From: JAHBNG01 sp039028975
GTDB taxonomy: Bacteria > Chloroflexota > Anaerolineae > Caldilineales > Caldilineaceae
Reading direction: 5' to 3'
Assembly: GCA_039028975.1 (NCBI GenBank)
Contig: JBCCHB010000051.1
Location: 1 to 64,000, forward strand
DNA length: 64,000 nt
Position numbers and translations under genes: made by a program. This document shows positions 52,396-60,719 of the stretch, piece after piece (positions within the stretch are counted from its first letter, which is position 1; each line of letters starts with the position of its first letter). The notes beneath the pieces are model-generated. The model had not been told where the DNA came from. It did no database searches and was given only the letters and a program-made list of their open reading frames with translations.

Positions 52396-52533
52396 GTAGC
52401 TTCCGTTTTGTCCAATTATACCACAACATGGCAGAACGGTAGTTCGCACCCATCGACCCATATAAGAGGTTGTGTTGGCCAGCCATAATCACTGCGGCCC
52501 ATAATGGGTAGATCACAATGTCAGTTTTCCCCA

Positions 52534-52608
52534 TTTTGTGTATAATTTCAGGCAAAATGGCGAACACTTCCTGAAAACCTTGGTACGAGCCAATTATCTC
52601 CTTGGGAA
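52534..52608 (+). repeat. Dispersed repeat B, copy 2
   Basis: It matches 39042-39117 in several ordered blocks (TATAATTTCAGG, CTTCCTGAAAA, TACGAGCCAATTATCTCCTT). Its tail is split by a small inverted-repeat insertion before TGGCTTACC. Confidence 0.65.
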
Positions 52609-52750
52609 TGAGCATTAAATAAGTTGGGCATGTCATCTCGAAGGATTGAGAGATCTTATACACAAGTTATTTAATTCCGATTCCTGGCTTACCTCTACTT
52701 TGGACCTGGGAGGGAATGAAGGGCGACAATGTGTGGGGGACAAGGTAAGT

Positions 52751-52784
52751 TCTATTGCGGCCGTTTGAAACGGAACTGAGTGGA
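52751..52784. repeat. Dispersed palindromic repeat A, copy 5
   Basis: TCTATTGCGGCCGTTTGAAA and CGGAACTGAG make a shorter, degenerate palindrome, 26 bp before the GTG start of the EAD1 gene. Its -10 position is not well conserved (GAGTGGAA). Confidence 0.6.
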
Positions 52785-52810
52785 AAGTAAGACACGATAA
52801 AGGTGCGCGT

Positions 52811-54514
52811 GTGGGCGATTTTGAGCAAGATGGGCGGTTAAGTGGAATGCAGGTTGAGGCGCTGGGGCAGGCGTTGATCAACGGATATTCGCTCAATACC
52901 TTACGACGGATGGTACGGATTCGGCTCGACATACGACTCGATGAGGTGGCGGGTGGAGAGAACTTTGCCGATGTAGTTTACAACCTGATCGACTGGGCCG
53001 AGCAGACGGGTCGTGTTGAGCGGTTGGTGGCTGAGGCATATAGATTCAACAGCGGCAATCAGCGGTTGCGAAGGGTGGCTGAGGAGATTTTGGGCGAAGC
53101 ATTTGCGGAGCAGCGAGATGATGCCTCTGAACGAGCCCCCTCTGGGTCGGATGCCTCCGAGCCGGATTCCGCAGAACGCAATCAGCCGAGACGAAACGTG
53201 GCGTTACGTTCCGCTGAGGATGAGGTTGAAACCGATAAACCTGAGGTATCTGAACCATCTGAACCAGAGGAGCATTTACCAGTAGAGAACCCGCTTGATG
53301 ATGCTGGTCCCTCAAGATCTGGGAATAGAGAATATGACAACGACGAAGAAAACGCCGCCAACCATGATGACGTGAAGAGCTTGCTCGAAACGCTGAAAAA
53401 CCTCAAAAACCCTGAGCGGTTACGCCAATCAACATTTGCCAATTCCGCTCTCGTCCGGCAACGAATGGCCCAGAAGCCAACCCTGACCGTTGACCAAGCC
53501 CTAACTGAACTATTCACGGACACATTGACCCTGTTGGCCCAAGAGCACCCCTTACTAGCCGATCAATTACGGGGACTCTTCTGGGAAGGGCTGACGGCTA
53601 CTAGCATGGTGGATGAGGGACGACCCGAAAGGCAAGGAAAAGCGCGCTTTCGCCGTCAGCGGGATAAAGCATTGGTCCTCTTTATGGATCTGCTTTACGC
53701 CCAGGAAGCAGGGACGTTTGCCCTGCCAGCTCAGATGAAAGAGCGGTTCACTCTACCGGTAGAGAAGAAGCCAAAAATTGAGTTTGATTGGGTGACCATT
53801 CCAGAGGGGCCATTTTGGATGGGTAGCCAAAAGCCAGCTAATTTGTTAAATAGGTTGTTTGGTGTTGAAGAAAAACGAGAGCGCCCCACCGATCCCCTGG
53901 CTATGGATTCCGAACTGCCACAACATGAGGTTAACCTTGCCGAATTTCGCATTGCCCGCGTGCCGGTCACCAATGGGCAATACAAGCTATTTGTGGATGA
54001 CCAAGACTATCAACCACCAACTCATTGGGAAGGTAGCCAAATCACGATTGGCAAAGAGAACCATCCCGTTGTCAACGTCTCTTGGCATGACGCAATGGCC
54101 TTCTGCGATTGGGCTGGTGTCCAGTTGCCCAGCGAAGCTCAATGGGAGAAGGCGGCCAGAGGGACGGATGGCCAGCTCTATCCCTGGGGAAATGAGTCGC
54201 CTACGAGAAAATTGTGCAACTTCGGCAACATTGTTGGGGGGACCACGTCGGTTGGTCACTATCCAGGTGGGGCAAGTCCTTATGGCTGCCTAGATGTGGC
54301 GGGTAACGTTTGGGAGTGGACGTCAAGCCTCTGTAAACCCTACCCGTACGACCCAACGGACGGTCGAGAAGACTCCGAAAGAGACGGTGACCGCCTGTGG
54401 CGCGGCGGTTCGTTTGTCGACCTTATTCCCGGCGTGCGTTGCGCCTTTCGTTATCACCACGTTCCGACTGCCCGGTACGACCTTGTCGGGTTTCGGTTCG
54501 TGTCCCCTCTGTAG
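52811..54514 (+). CDS. Effector-associated domain 1 (EAD1) protein with C-terminal FGE/C-lectin-fold domain
   Basis: The protein is 567 aa, GTG start. Residues ~10-95 match EAD1 (LGQALINGYSLNTLRRMV ... DVVYNLIDWAEQTGRVERLV). Residues ~100-195 are acidic and disordered. Residues ~195-305 are helical. Residues ~315-567 form an FGE-sulfatase/C-lectin-like domain (DWVTIPEGPFWMGS, PVVNVSWHDAMAFCDWAGVQLPSEA, QWEKAARG, GNVWEWTSS, WRGGSF, VRCAFR, VGFRF). The two catalytic Cys of true formylglycine-generating enzyme are missing. EAD1 recruits partner effectors in bacterial conflict systems. The C-terminus looks like a diversity-generating-retroelement variable region, which suggests a binding protein whose specificity is diversified. 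Confidence 0.8.
   Translation: MGDFEQDGRLSGMQVEALGQALINGYSLNTLRRMVRIRLDIRLDEVAGGENFADVVYNLIDWAEQTGRVERLVAEAYRFNSGNQRLRRVAEEILGEAFAEQRDDASERAPSGSDASEPDSAERNQPRRNVALRSAEDEVETDKPEVSEPSEPEEHLPVENPLDDAGPSRSGNREYDNDEENAANHDDVKSLLETLKNLKNPERLRQSTFANSALVRQRMAQKPTLTVDQALTELFTDTLTLLAQEHPLLADQLRGLFWEGLTATSMVDEGRPERQGKARFRRQRDKALVLFMDLLYAQEAGTFALPAQMKERFTLPVEKKPKIEFDWVTIPEGPFWMGSQKPANLLNRLFGVEEKRERPTDPLAMDSELPQHEVNLAEFRIARVPVTNGQYKLFVDDQDYQPPTHWEGSQITIGKENHPVVNVSWHDAMAFCDWAGVQLPSEAQWEKAARGTDGQLYPWGNESPTRKLCNFGNIVGGTTSVGHYPGGASPYGCLDVAGNVWEWTSSLCKPYPYDPTDGREDSERDGDRLWRGGSFVDLIPGVRCAFRYHHVPTARYDLVGFRFVSPL
54416..54484 (+). other. Candidate DGR variable region (VR)
   Basis: Within the last ~40 codons the fixed residues of DGR C-lectin targets (RGGSF, P, VRCA, R, P, R, VGFR) alternate with 15 codons of mixed identity. 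All 15 of these codons end in C or T (54416-54427, 54431, 54446, 54452-54463, 54467-54472, 54476-54484). AAC/AAT template codons mutated at A would give this NNY pattern. No template repeat, Avd or DGR-type RT is in the window. Confidence 0.6.
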
Positions 54515-54573
54515 TTGGTCTCCGGTTCTCTGATGAAAAAATCTACTATTCCATAGAAATCCGTGCGCTGCTT

Positions 54574-54975
54574 TTAACCTGTGACTTCAACAAGCCTAGG
54601 TTCTACCTCTTTCAACTCATACCGTTGCAAGAGCGTATCAGCGGGAATGGGCGTAATCTCAACAAGTCGTCGAATCATGGTAATCGACAATGTACGTCTG
54701 AGATTCAAAATTTCGCCAAGTCTTTGCGTGGTGATGCCAATTTGCTGGCTAAATTCAGTACGCGAGAGTCCTCGGCTTTCCATATAGTAGCGGATAGCCT
54801 CTACTGGATGAGGTTTCTCGGCTGGATACTGTTCCGCTTCATAAGCCCCGATTAAGGTTGATAGAACTTCCAATTTGTCTAAATTGGGTGTATCTTCACC
54901 TTCAGCCATTAGCCTGTCAAGCTCTTCTAATGCTGCATCATAGTCTTCTTCATTACGAATTGGCTTAATATCCAT
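54574..54975 (-). CDS. HigA-type XRE-family antitoxin
   Basis: The protein is 133 aa from ATG at 54975 (MDIKPIRNEEDYD). GGAGG upstream favours this over the 10-codon extension. The N-terminal helices are typical of HigA (NEEDYDAALEELDRLM, LEVLSTLIGAYE). The helix-turn-helix is LSRTEFSQQIGITTQRLGEI. It follows the HigB-like toxin gene with a short gap, the toxin-first order of higBA, and should repress the operon. Confidence 0.85.
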   Translation of the reverse strand: MDIKPIRNEEDYDAALEELDRLMAEGEDTPNLDKLEVLSTLIGAYEAEQYPAEKPHPVEAIRYYMESRGLSRTEFSQQIGITTQRLGEILNLRRTLSITMIRRLVEITPIPADTLLQRYELKEVEPRLVEVTG

Positions 54976-55020
54976 TGTATCCACCAACCTCCGTTTGTGA
55001 ACCAAACAGCTATAACAAAA

Positions 55021-55314
55021 CTAAACTTCAAATGCATCGATTTTATCGTATTCGGCATGGGTACCAAACCACCGAATATGGACAATCTTCGATTTATAAT
55101 GAATGGCAACAATAAGTCGATAATGGTTTCCAGCAATATTGAATACGACTCTTTGCCCGTCTAGGATCGAGGCATTTGCATATCTTGCTTTGATGTCACT
55201 TGGTGATTGCCAATCCGCCAGCGATGTGTCTTCGCGCCAAGCGATGAGTTGTGGCTTGGCATTGGGATATTTTTCTTCAAACTCTTTTAGAGTTCTTTCA
55301 GCCCGAATCCGCAA
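55021..55314 (-). CDS. HigB-type toxin (mRNA interferase)
   Basis: The protein is 97 aa from TTG at 55312-55314, with GGAGG 5 bp upstream. The N-terminus MRIRAERTLKEFEEKYPNA matches the HigB family, followed by WREDTSLADWQSPSDIKARY, VVFNIAGNHYRLIVAI and IRWFGTHAEYDKID. It is a RelE-fold ribosome-dependent RNase. It is the first gene of the module, and the antitoxin starts 45 bp downstream. The TTG start and upstream RBS suggest low but regulated expression. Confidence 0.85.
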   Translation of the reverse strand: MRIRAERTLKEFEEKYPNAKPQLIAWREDTSLADWQSPSDIKARYANASILDGQRVVFNIAGNHYRLIVAIHYKSKIVHIRWFGTHAEYDKIDAFEV

Positions 55315-55582
55315 AATGCCTCCGATTTTCCTCTCTCAATGACAGTATTATCAATGATACTCCCGTTTTGGGACATTTGTCAAACTATCTCTATGGTGCT
55401 AGTCAATAACGATTTACTAATTCAATAGGTCAATTGGGCGCTAATTTCTATTACAATTAGCTTGATATTCTACATAACACCTTCTGAGCTATGCAGGCTA
55501 AGGTACGGCTTGACCCAACCCATCAGATGCGCTACCATTACGCGCATCATCTTCATCCATCAACTATCTTGGAGACCAACCA

Positions 55583-56410
55583 ATGATCATCGATACCCAC
55601 TGCCACGCTGGGCTTTTTAAATACGAACCCATCGAGTCTCTGCTCTTCCACATGGAGCAGAACAACGTGGACAAGGCTGTGCTGATCCAATACATGGGCA
55701 ATACGGACAACGGCTATATGGTCGACTGTATGAATCGGTATCCAGGCAAGTTTGCGGCAGCCATGTGCGTTGCCCAGGATGACGATGGCACCCAAATCGA
55801 ACGTTGGCATGAGGAGGGCATTCGGGGCATCCGCCTCCACGCTACCTCTCGCAGCGTCACATTGGATCCCTTGGATCATTGGCGTACCGCAGCCCAACTG
55901 GATCTGGTCGTCAGCGCACCCTGTAGCCCAGCCGCACTGATCAGCCGAGACTTTATAGATGCGGTGGAACGATTTTCGGACACCCGCATTGTCATCGAAC
56001 ATTTGGCTGGTTTGAAGCGAGGTGCCGAGTGGCCATTTGAAGAGTTTCGCGAAGTTCTAAAATTGGCCCAATATCCTCACCTCTTTATCAAACTTCCTGG
56101 CTTTGGAGAATTTTGTGATACCACCGCTCTGTTGAGTGCCGAGATGGCCGAAAACCAGGTCGATCTGAGTGAGGCACTGCAAGAACGGACTCACCCTGCC
56201 TTGAAAGAGATCCCACCTGTTGCCGAGATGACCCTAGAAGCCTTTGGGCCTCAGCGCATGATGTGGGGGAGCGACTACCCCCCTGTCAGCTCACGCGAAG
56301 GCTATACCCTCTCTCTTGAGCTACCCAAAGCTTACTTTGGCAACCTCAGTGAAGATGAACTGGGGGCTATCTTTGGGGGAACCGCAGAGCAGGTCTGGGG
56401 ATTAGGTTAA
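55583..56410 (+). CDS. Amidohydrolase-2-type (ACMSD-like) hydrolase
   Basis: The protein is 275 aa, with RBS TTGGAGA upstream. The metal motif is DTHCHAG at 4-10, followed by RLHATSRS, VIEHLAG (His) and the catalytic Asp in MWGSDYPPVSSREGY. This is the TIM-barrel metal-dependent hydrolase family that includes gamma-resorcylate and ACMS decarboxylases. The GST-like gene follows 25 bp later, an operon that suggests degradation of an aromatic or lactone compound (inference). Confidence 0.85.
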   Translation: MIIDTHCHAGLFKYEPIESLLFHMEQNNVDKAVLIQYMGNTDNGYMVDCMNRYPGKFAAAMCVAQDDDGTQIERWHEEGIRGIRLHATSRSVTLDPLDHWRTAAQLDLVVSAPCSPAALISRDFIDAVERFSDTRIVIEHLAGLKRGAEWPFEEFREVLKLAQYPHLFIKLPGFGEFCDTTALLSAEMAENQVDLSEALQERTHPALKEIPPVAEMTLEAFGPQRMMWGSDYPPVSSREGYTLSLELPKAYFGNLSEDELGAIFGGTAEQVWGLG

Positions 56411-56435
56411 ATCAAAAATTAAGGAAACAATCCAT

Positions 56436-57128
56436 ATGCCCATCCTTCTTTACGATCTCGTTGGCATCGATGACCGACGCTTTAGCCCCGCCTGCTGGCG
56501 CACCCGCATGGCTCTCGCCCACAAGGGGCTAGAAGTTGAAACCATCCCTACCCGCTTCACGGAAATTGCCGCCATCTGCGATGCAGAACAGAAGACAGTC
56601 CCTGTACTCGACGACAACGGTACCATTGTCGTTGATTCTTGGGCCATTGCCCAATATTTAGAGGAGACCTACCCAGACAAGCCCTCTCTTTTTGGCGGTA
56701 CATCAGGATCTGCGCTGACCCGCTTCTATGACCAATGGGCGAACACGGTTCTCAGCCGAGGTCTGTTTAATCTGGTTATCCTGGATATTTACAATCATCT
56801 GACACCTGAGGACAAAAATTATTTCCGCACATCTCGCGAGAAGCGGATTGGTCGTACCCTAGAGGAATTCCAAGCAGGCCGGGAAGATCGGCTTAAGGGA
56901 TTTCGCAACAGCCTCTTTCCGCTCCGCTTTACCGTCAAAGAACAGCCCTTTTTGGGTGGTGACCAGCCTCTCTACGCCGACTATCTCCTCTTTGGCGGCT
57001 TCCAATGGGCGCGGGTCGTTAGCGATTTTGCGCTAGTAGAGGCAGACGATCCAGTCAATGGGTGGTTTCAGCGCTGCCTGGATCTGCATGATGGGCTGGG
57101 GCGAAACGCGCTGGGGTATAATTGGTAG
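56436..57128 (+). CDS. Glutathione-S-transferase-like protein
   Basis: The protein is 230 aa. The N-terminal thioredoxin-like domain has SPACWRTRMALAHKGLEVE (catalytic Ser/Cys region) and TVPVLDDNGTIVVDSWAIAQYLEETYP (the cis-Pro and Glu-Ser GSH site). The C-terminal helical domain ends in LFGGFQWARVVSDF. It resembles EPT/beta-etherase-type GSTs. Expected partner of the amidohydrolase. A 1191-aa gene begins 10 bp later, so all three may be cotranscribed. Confidence 0.85.
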   Translation: MPILLYDLVGIDDRRFSPACWRTRMALAHKGLEVETIPTRFTEIAAICDAEQKTVPVLDDNGTIVVDSWAIAQYLEETYPDKPSLFGGTSGSALTRFYDQWANTVLSRGLFNLVILDIYNHLTPEDKNYFRTSREKRIGRTLEEFQAGREDRLKGFRNSLFPLRFTVKEQPFLGGDQPLYADYLLFGGFQWARVVSDFALVEADDPVNGWFQRCLDLHDGLGRNALGYNW

Positions 57129-57137
57129 CCAATCCAA

Positions 57138-60100
57138 ATGAGACCGAGTCGTAGTCGAGGTGTTGCTCGAGCACGCATGTATATAGCTGCCCATCTGCAC
57201 TGGACCGGCGGCTTTCCATTGCCACTGAGTGAGGGCGACGATCCTACTCATTTGCAATGGCAACCTGCCCCCCAACTTCGTAACCCAGATCCTGCTCACT
57301 TTCGGCTCGAGCGTGAACACCTTCATCGGGCCAGTCGAGCGTACTCCAAGCTGATTCACCGCTTTCCTCATGCCCTACCCAAGACGTTAGACAACTATGA
57401 TGAGTGGGTTGCACGTGTCCCTCAACTGCTTGATCTCTGTAAACTCCCTATCCATGAAGGGAAACCCTTACCCAAGTCACTCTTTGAGATGGAGGATGCC
57501 TATCCGCGTCGTATCGTTGCGCGAGCCAAAGACCTAGCAGACAACAACCCAGAGTTGGCCTCACTGATCGACGCTTTTAGTTGGACCTGCTTTCTCAAGC
57601 CAGGAGAAATGCCAGAGATCCTCACTTGGCTAGAAAGTTACTCAACACAAATTCGTCGTATTTGTCAGCATTTCCCTCCTTCAGAGGGAGAAAACGATGG
57701 GCCGTCGTTAGAGGGTACAAATTTGTATAGTAAAACATGGGGTGACGAAGCAGAGTCGATAACCTTCATTCTCCTTCTCTGGCGCTTAAGCTATCGTGAT
57801 GGCCAGCAGGCCATTGAACCCTTGCTGACACACCTGAGTGAGCCGCTCATCTATGGTTGGCCCATCAATGGTTTCCAAGAACATCTGAGCCAATGGCGGA
57901 CTATTTTGATTGCAGCTCAACGCAGCCGTCAAAGGCTGGATCCTCCCATCAAATCCTTCCCCACGATTGGGGAGGAGACGATCACTTTTGCCAGATGGCT
58001 CAGTGAGCAACCAAAAAGCTCGCGCCGTCGGACATTGAATCTCATGGCCCTCATCAGGCCCGCAGAAGGGCTATTGCCTCGATACAAAGGATGGTGGGCG
58101 AGGACCAACCTTGGCTTACAGAAGGCTAAGGGATTGATTGCCATACCCATCACCATACGTAACAGAGAAAGTGGTTGGCACTATCGACAAGCGACGGAAG
58201 AGATGATTGAGGAGATTGCCGAACTGAAGAAGAGTGAGCCATCCACACATTTTTTCCGTCAGCTATTCAGACACCTGCGGGCTTTGAGCCTTCCTGAACA
58301 TCAAGAGCTAGTCGATGCATTGCTGGTTGCCTTACCCTACCTTCCTCAATACCAGGACGAGCGATATTATTGCCTACTCTATGTGGATTGGTATGCCTAC
58401 TTCTCCCAACGCGAAGTTAAAAAGTTGCCTTCTGTCATACGAGCAATGGGGCAGACGCTGGCCCACTTTCAAGATCCGACTCCCTTCCTAAAGCTGTGGA
58501 TCGACGATAGTTCACTGACATGGGATCTCATTTATGGACTAGAAGAAAACAAAAGACCGCTTGCCCTGAAAGCCTTCTACCATACGTGGCAGGAGATGGG
58601 GGCGCTCTCGGAAGACGATGGCTATCGCCTGATTCAGATTAGCCGATTTTGTGATGAGGCGGCTGAGATCTGTGCTGTGTTTCGCTCCTTAGCTGTGGAC
58701 GACTTGCGAGAAAAGTATTTGAACACCCAGACTATCGAGGCGGCATTAGCAATCACTCCGGCGAATGAGCAACTGGCAGAGCTGGTACGGATCATCCATC
58801 GCGTGGTTGAAAGGATAGAGGATGCCTCCGATTCACTCATGCTAGTCAATCGGACCTTTGAGCAAGCCGGTTGGCACCAGTGGGTCTACCATCTGTTGAT
58901 GGATGGCTCAATGGCCGGGGTTGTTCGCGCAGGCGATTTTATCAAAGCAATTGAGTCGCTTGAGGGGGCCATTCCCGAATTCCCGGTTTATTTTGATTTT
59001 GATGATAGCAGATCTGATGATGGTGAGACTGAAGATGTGAGGGTTGATCATAAAGCTGATTCCTGGTGGGCTACTTATCCTACATCGCTTCAACCAACTC
59101 TGAAGTTGCTAGACCAAATTTCATTTGATGCCAAGAAGATAGCCCAACGGGTTTTGGCTAAAGATCTTCCCAGCCCCAAGAAATTGCAGCAAGAGATGGT
59201 CGTCATCCAAATGCGACTCGAGCAGCTATCCCTAGGACATTTAGCTGCTGAGGCCCAGGTTGAACCAACTCAAAGTAAGCACGTCTTGCGCCTTACTAAG
59301 CGATTGGACAACCTACAACAGCGCCTAGAGAATCCTAAGCCTCTCTCCCCAGTCCGTATAGAACGATTGCAAGTAAAGTTAGCTCGAGCCACTCGTCACG
59401 CCCTTTTAGAGCGATGGATTGCAGATCTGAGAGATGAGTTATATCGCCACGTCACTCGTATTTTGGATATTATTGAGATCCCGGCGTGGTTACTCCAGCC
59501 TCGGCAGTTGAGTTTGCTAGCCCCCATTTTGCAGATGGAAGAGCGACCCATGCGCCAGTTGGCCATCGAGCTGCTGCAACGTCGCTGCGAGCCACCGCCG
59601 TGGAGCCTAGTGGATCACCCTGCCAATCAAGCCTACCTGGAGAGGATCACAAAACGGGGCATCAACATTGAACCCTGGATCCAGCCACCTGGTGAGCAAA
59701 CGCTGACCGCTCAGAATGGCCGCCAAGTTGTACTCAGCTTTGCTGATGATCCGCTGGATATTGTCCAAATGGGTGAACCCTTTAGCACCTGCCTAAGTCC
59801 GGGGGACTTCAACTTCTTCTCCGTCTTTGCCAATGCCGCGGACATCAATAAGCATGTGATTTATCTCTATGATGCTGAAGAATATCACAAGGCGCTGACT
59901 GATAGCGGCACCGACTCTAAAAGGACAAACGCGGGCCTCCAATCCAATCGGCACATCCTTGCCCGTTGCCTAATTGCGCTGACCGATCATGGCCATATTC
60001 TGACCTTTCACCCTTACTGCCACGATGACACGTTAGGCTTTGAGCAACTAATTGTTGATTTAGTGGCAGACCTAGCGTCTCGTATGAAGACCAACGTCCA

Positions 60101-60713
60101 CGACCATGGGCAAGTCCCCACTTTGGTCGCATCGGATTGGTATGATGACGGCCCCGTCGATCTTCTCGGCCGTTTTGACTTCCTCAACCCCGGCTCCCCA
60201 TTTCGCCGAATGCTCAAGACCATCGCACCCGATCAACTTGTCCCCCATTTAGAGGCTGCCATTGCACCCAATCGGTTACACTCGCTGATTCTCGTCCGAG
60301 TACTCCATTTAGAGGAGGTGGCGAAACGGCCAGAACTTGTTTTGCCCTTACTGCCGCTGCTTCAGTCAAATAGTGGCATTACAGACGAGGATCATTTCCA
60401 GGCAATTTGGCTAGCCTTTGAGGCTGGCAAACAGGACAGTCTCCACGACCACGTTCGTGAATACGTACGGAATCAAGCCTTACCCACGTTCATTCGGTAC
60501 TATAGACGTCATGGCCGGATCAATCTGAAGTTAGGGAAACTGCTGGTTTTGGTAGAGCCACCTCTTGCATTGCGTGCGCTTCGCCAAACCCGACCCAAAG
60601 GTGTGAAAAAAGATGAAGATGAAAGAGAACCTATTCGGCGCAAGCTATTGGCCCAAGCATATGAGGCTTTGAATCGACCGGAACGGGCGAAACGTATGCG
60701 AGAATCTGGATAA
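57138..60713 (+). CDS. Large (1191 aa) protein of unknown function
   Basis: I do not recognise this family. The sequence is mostly helical and hydrophilic, with no signal peptide or membrane segment. Residues ~1-60 are Arg-rich (MRPSRSRGVARARMYIAAHL). A start at Met14 is possible, but no RBS decides. Around 685-760 there is a coiled coil (PSPKKLQQEMVVIQMRLEQL, VLRLTKRLDNLQQRLENPK). Residues ~850-1010 form a beta-containing domain (ENGRQVVLSFADDPLDIVQM-like, then FSTCLSPGDFNFFSVFANAA, HVIYLYDAEEYHKAL, HILARCLIALTDHGHILTFH) that may be the functional core. The C-terminus is charged (RPKGVKKDEDEREPIRRK). Confidence 0.5.
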   Translation: MRPSRSRGVARARMYIAAHLHWTGGFPLPLSEGDDPTHLQWQPAPQLRNPDPAHFRLEREHLHRASRAYSKLIHRFPHALPKTLDNYDEWVARVPQLLDLCKLPIHEGKPLPKSLFEMEDAYPRRIVARAKDLADNNPELASLIDAFSWTCFLKPGEMPEILTWLESYSTQIRRICQHFPPSEGENDGPSLEGTNLYSKTWGDEAESITFILLLWRLSYRDGQQAIEPLLTHLSEPLIYGWPINGFQEHLSQWRTILIAAQRSRQRLDPPIKSFPTIGEETITFARWLSEQPKSSRRRTLNLMALIRPAEGLLPRYKGWWARTNLGLQKAKGLIAIPITIRNRESGWHYRQATEEMIEEIAELKKSEPSTHFFRQLFRHLRALSLPEHQELVDALLVALPYLPQYQDERYYCLLYVDWYAYFSQREVKKLPSVIRAMGQTLAHFQDPTPFLKLWIDDSSLTWDLIYGLEENKRPLALKAFYHTWQEMGALSEDDGYRLIQISRFCDEAAEICAVFRSLAVDDLREKYLNTQTIEAALAITPANEQLAELVRIIHRVVERIEDASDSLMLVNRTFEQAGWHQWVYHLLMDGSMAGVVRAGDFIKAIESLEGAIPEFPVYFDFDDSRSDDGETEDVRVDHKADSWWATYPTSLQPTLKLLDQISFDAKKIAQRVLAKDLPSPKKLQQEMVVIQMRLEQLSLGHLAAEAQVEPTQSKHVLRLTKRLDNLQQRLENPKPLSPVRIERLQVKLARATRHALLERWIADLRDELYRHVTRILDIIEIPAWLLQPRQLSLLAPILQMEERPMRQLAIELLQRRCEPPPWSLVDHPANQAYLERITKRGINIEPWIQPPGEQTLTAQNGRQVVLSFADDPLDIVQMGEPFSTCLSPGDFNFFSVFANAADINKHVIYLYDAEEYHKALTDSGTDSKRTNAGLQSNRHILARCLIALTDHGHILTFHPYCHDDTLGFEQLIVDLVADLASRMKTNVHDHGQVPTLVASDWYDDGPVDLLGRFDFLNPGSPFRRMLKTIAPDQLVPHLEAAIAPNRLHSLILVRVLHLEEVAKRPELVLPLLPLLQSNSGITDEDHFQAIWLAFEAGKQDSLHDHVREYVRNQALPTFIRYYRRHGRINLKLGKLLVLVEPPLALRALRQTRPKGVKKDEDEREPIRRKLLAQAYEALNRPERAKRMRESG

Positions 60714-60719
60714 AACCAT

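Larger units (their letters stand above)
52285..52810. other. Repeat-rich divergent intergenic region (526 bp)
   Basis: No gene is supported. It contains repeat A copies at 52311-52395 and 52751-52784, and repeat B at 52534-52608. A small inverted repeat (ATTAAATAA near 52615, TTATTTAAT near 52667) interrupts the tail of repeat B. Confidence 0.7.

Noticed and set aside
52811..54514. Formylglycine-generating enzyme for the two sulfatases
   Set aside because: The FGE-fold domain lacks the two catalytic cysteines expected before the VRCA segment.
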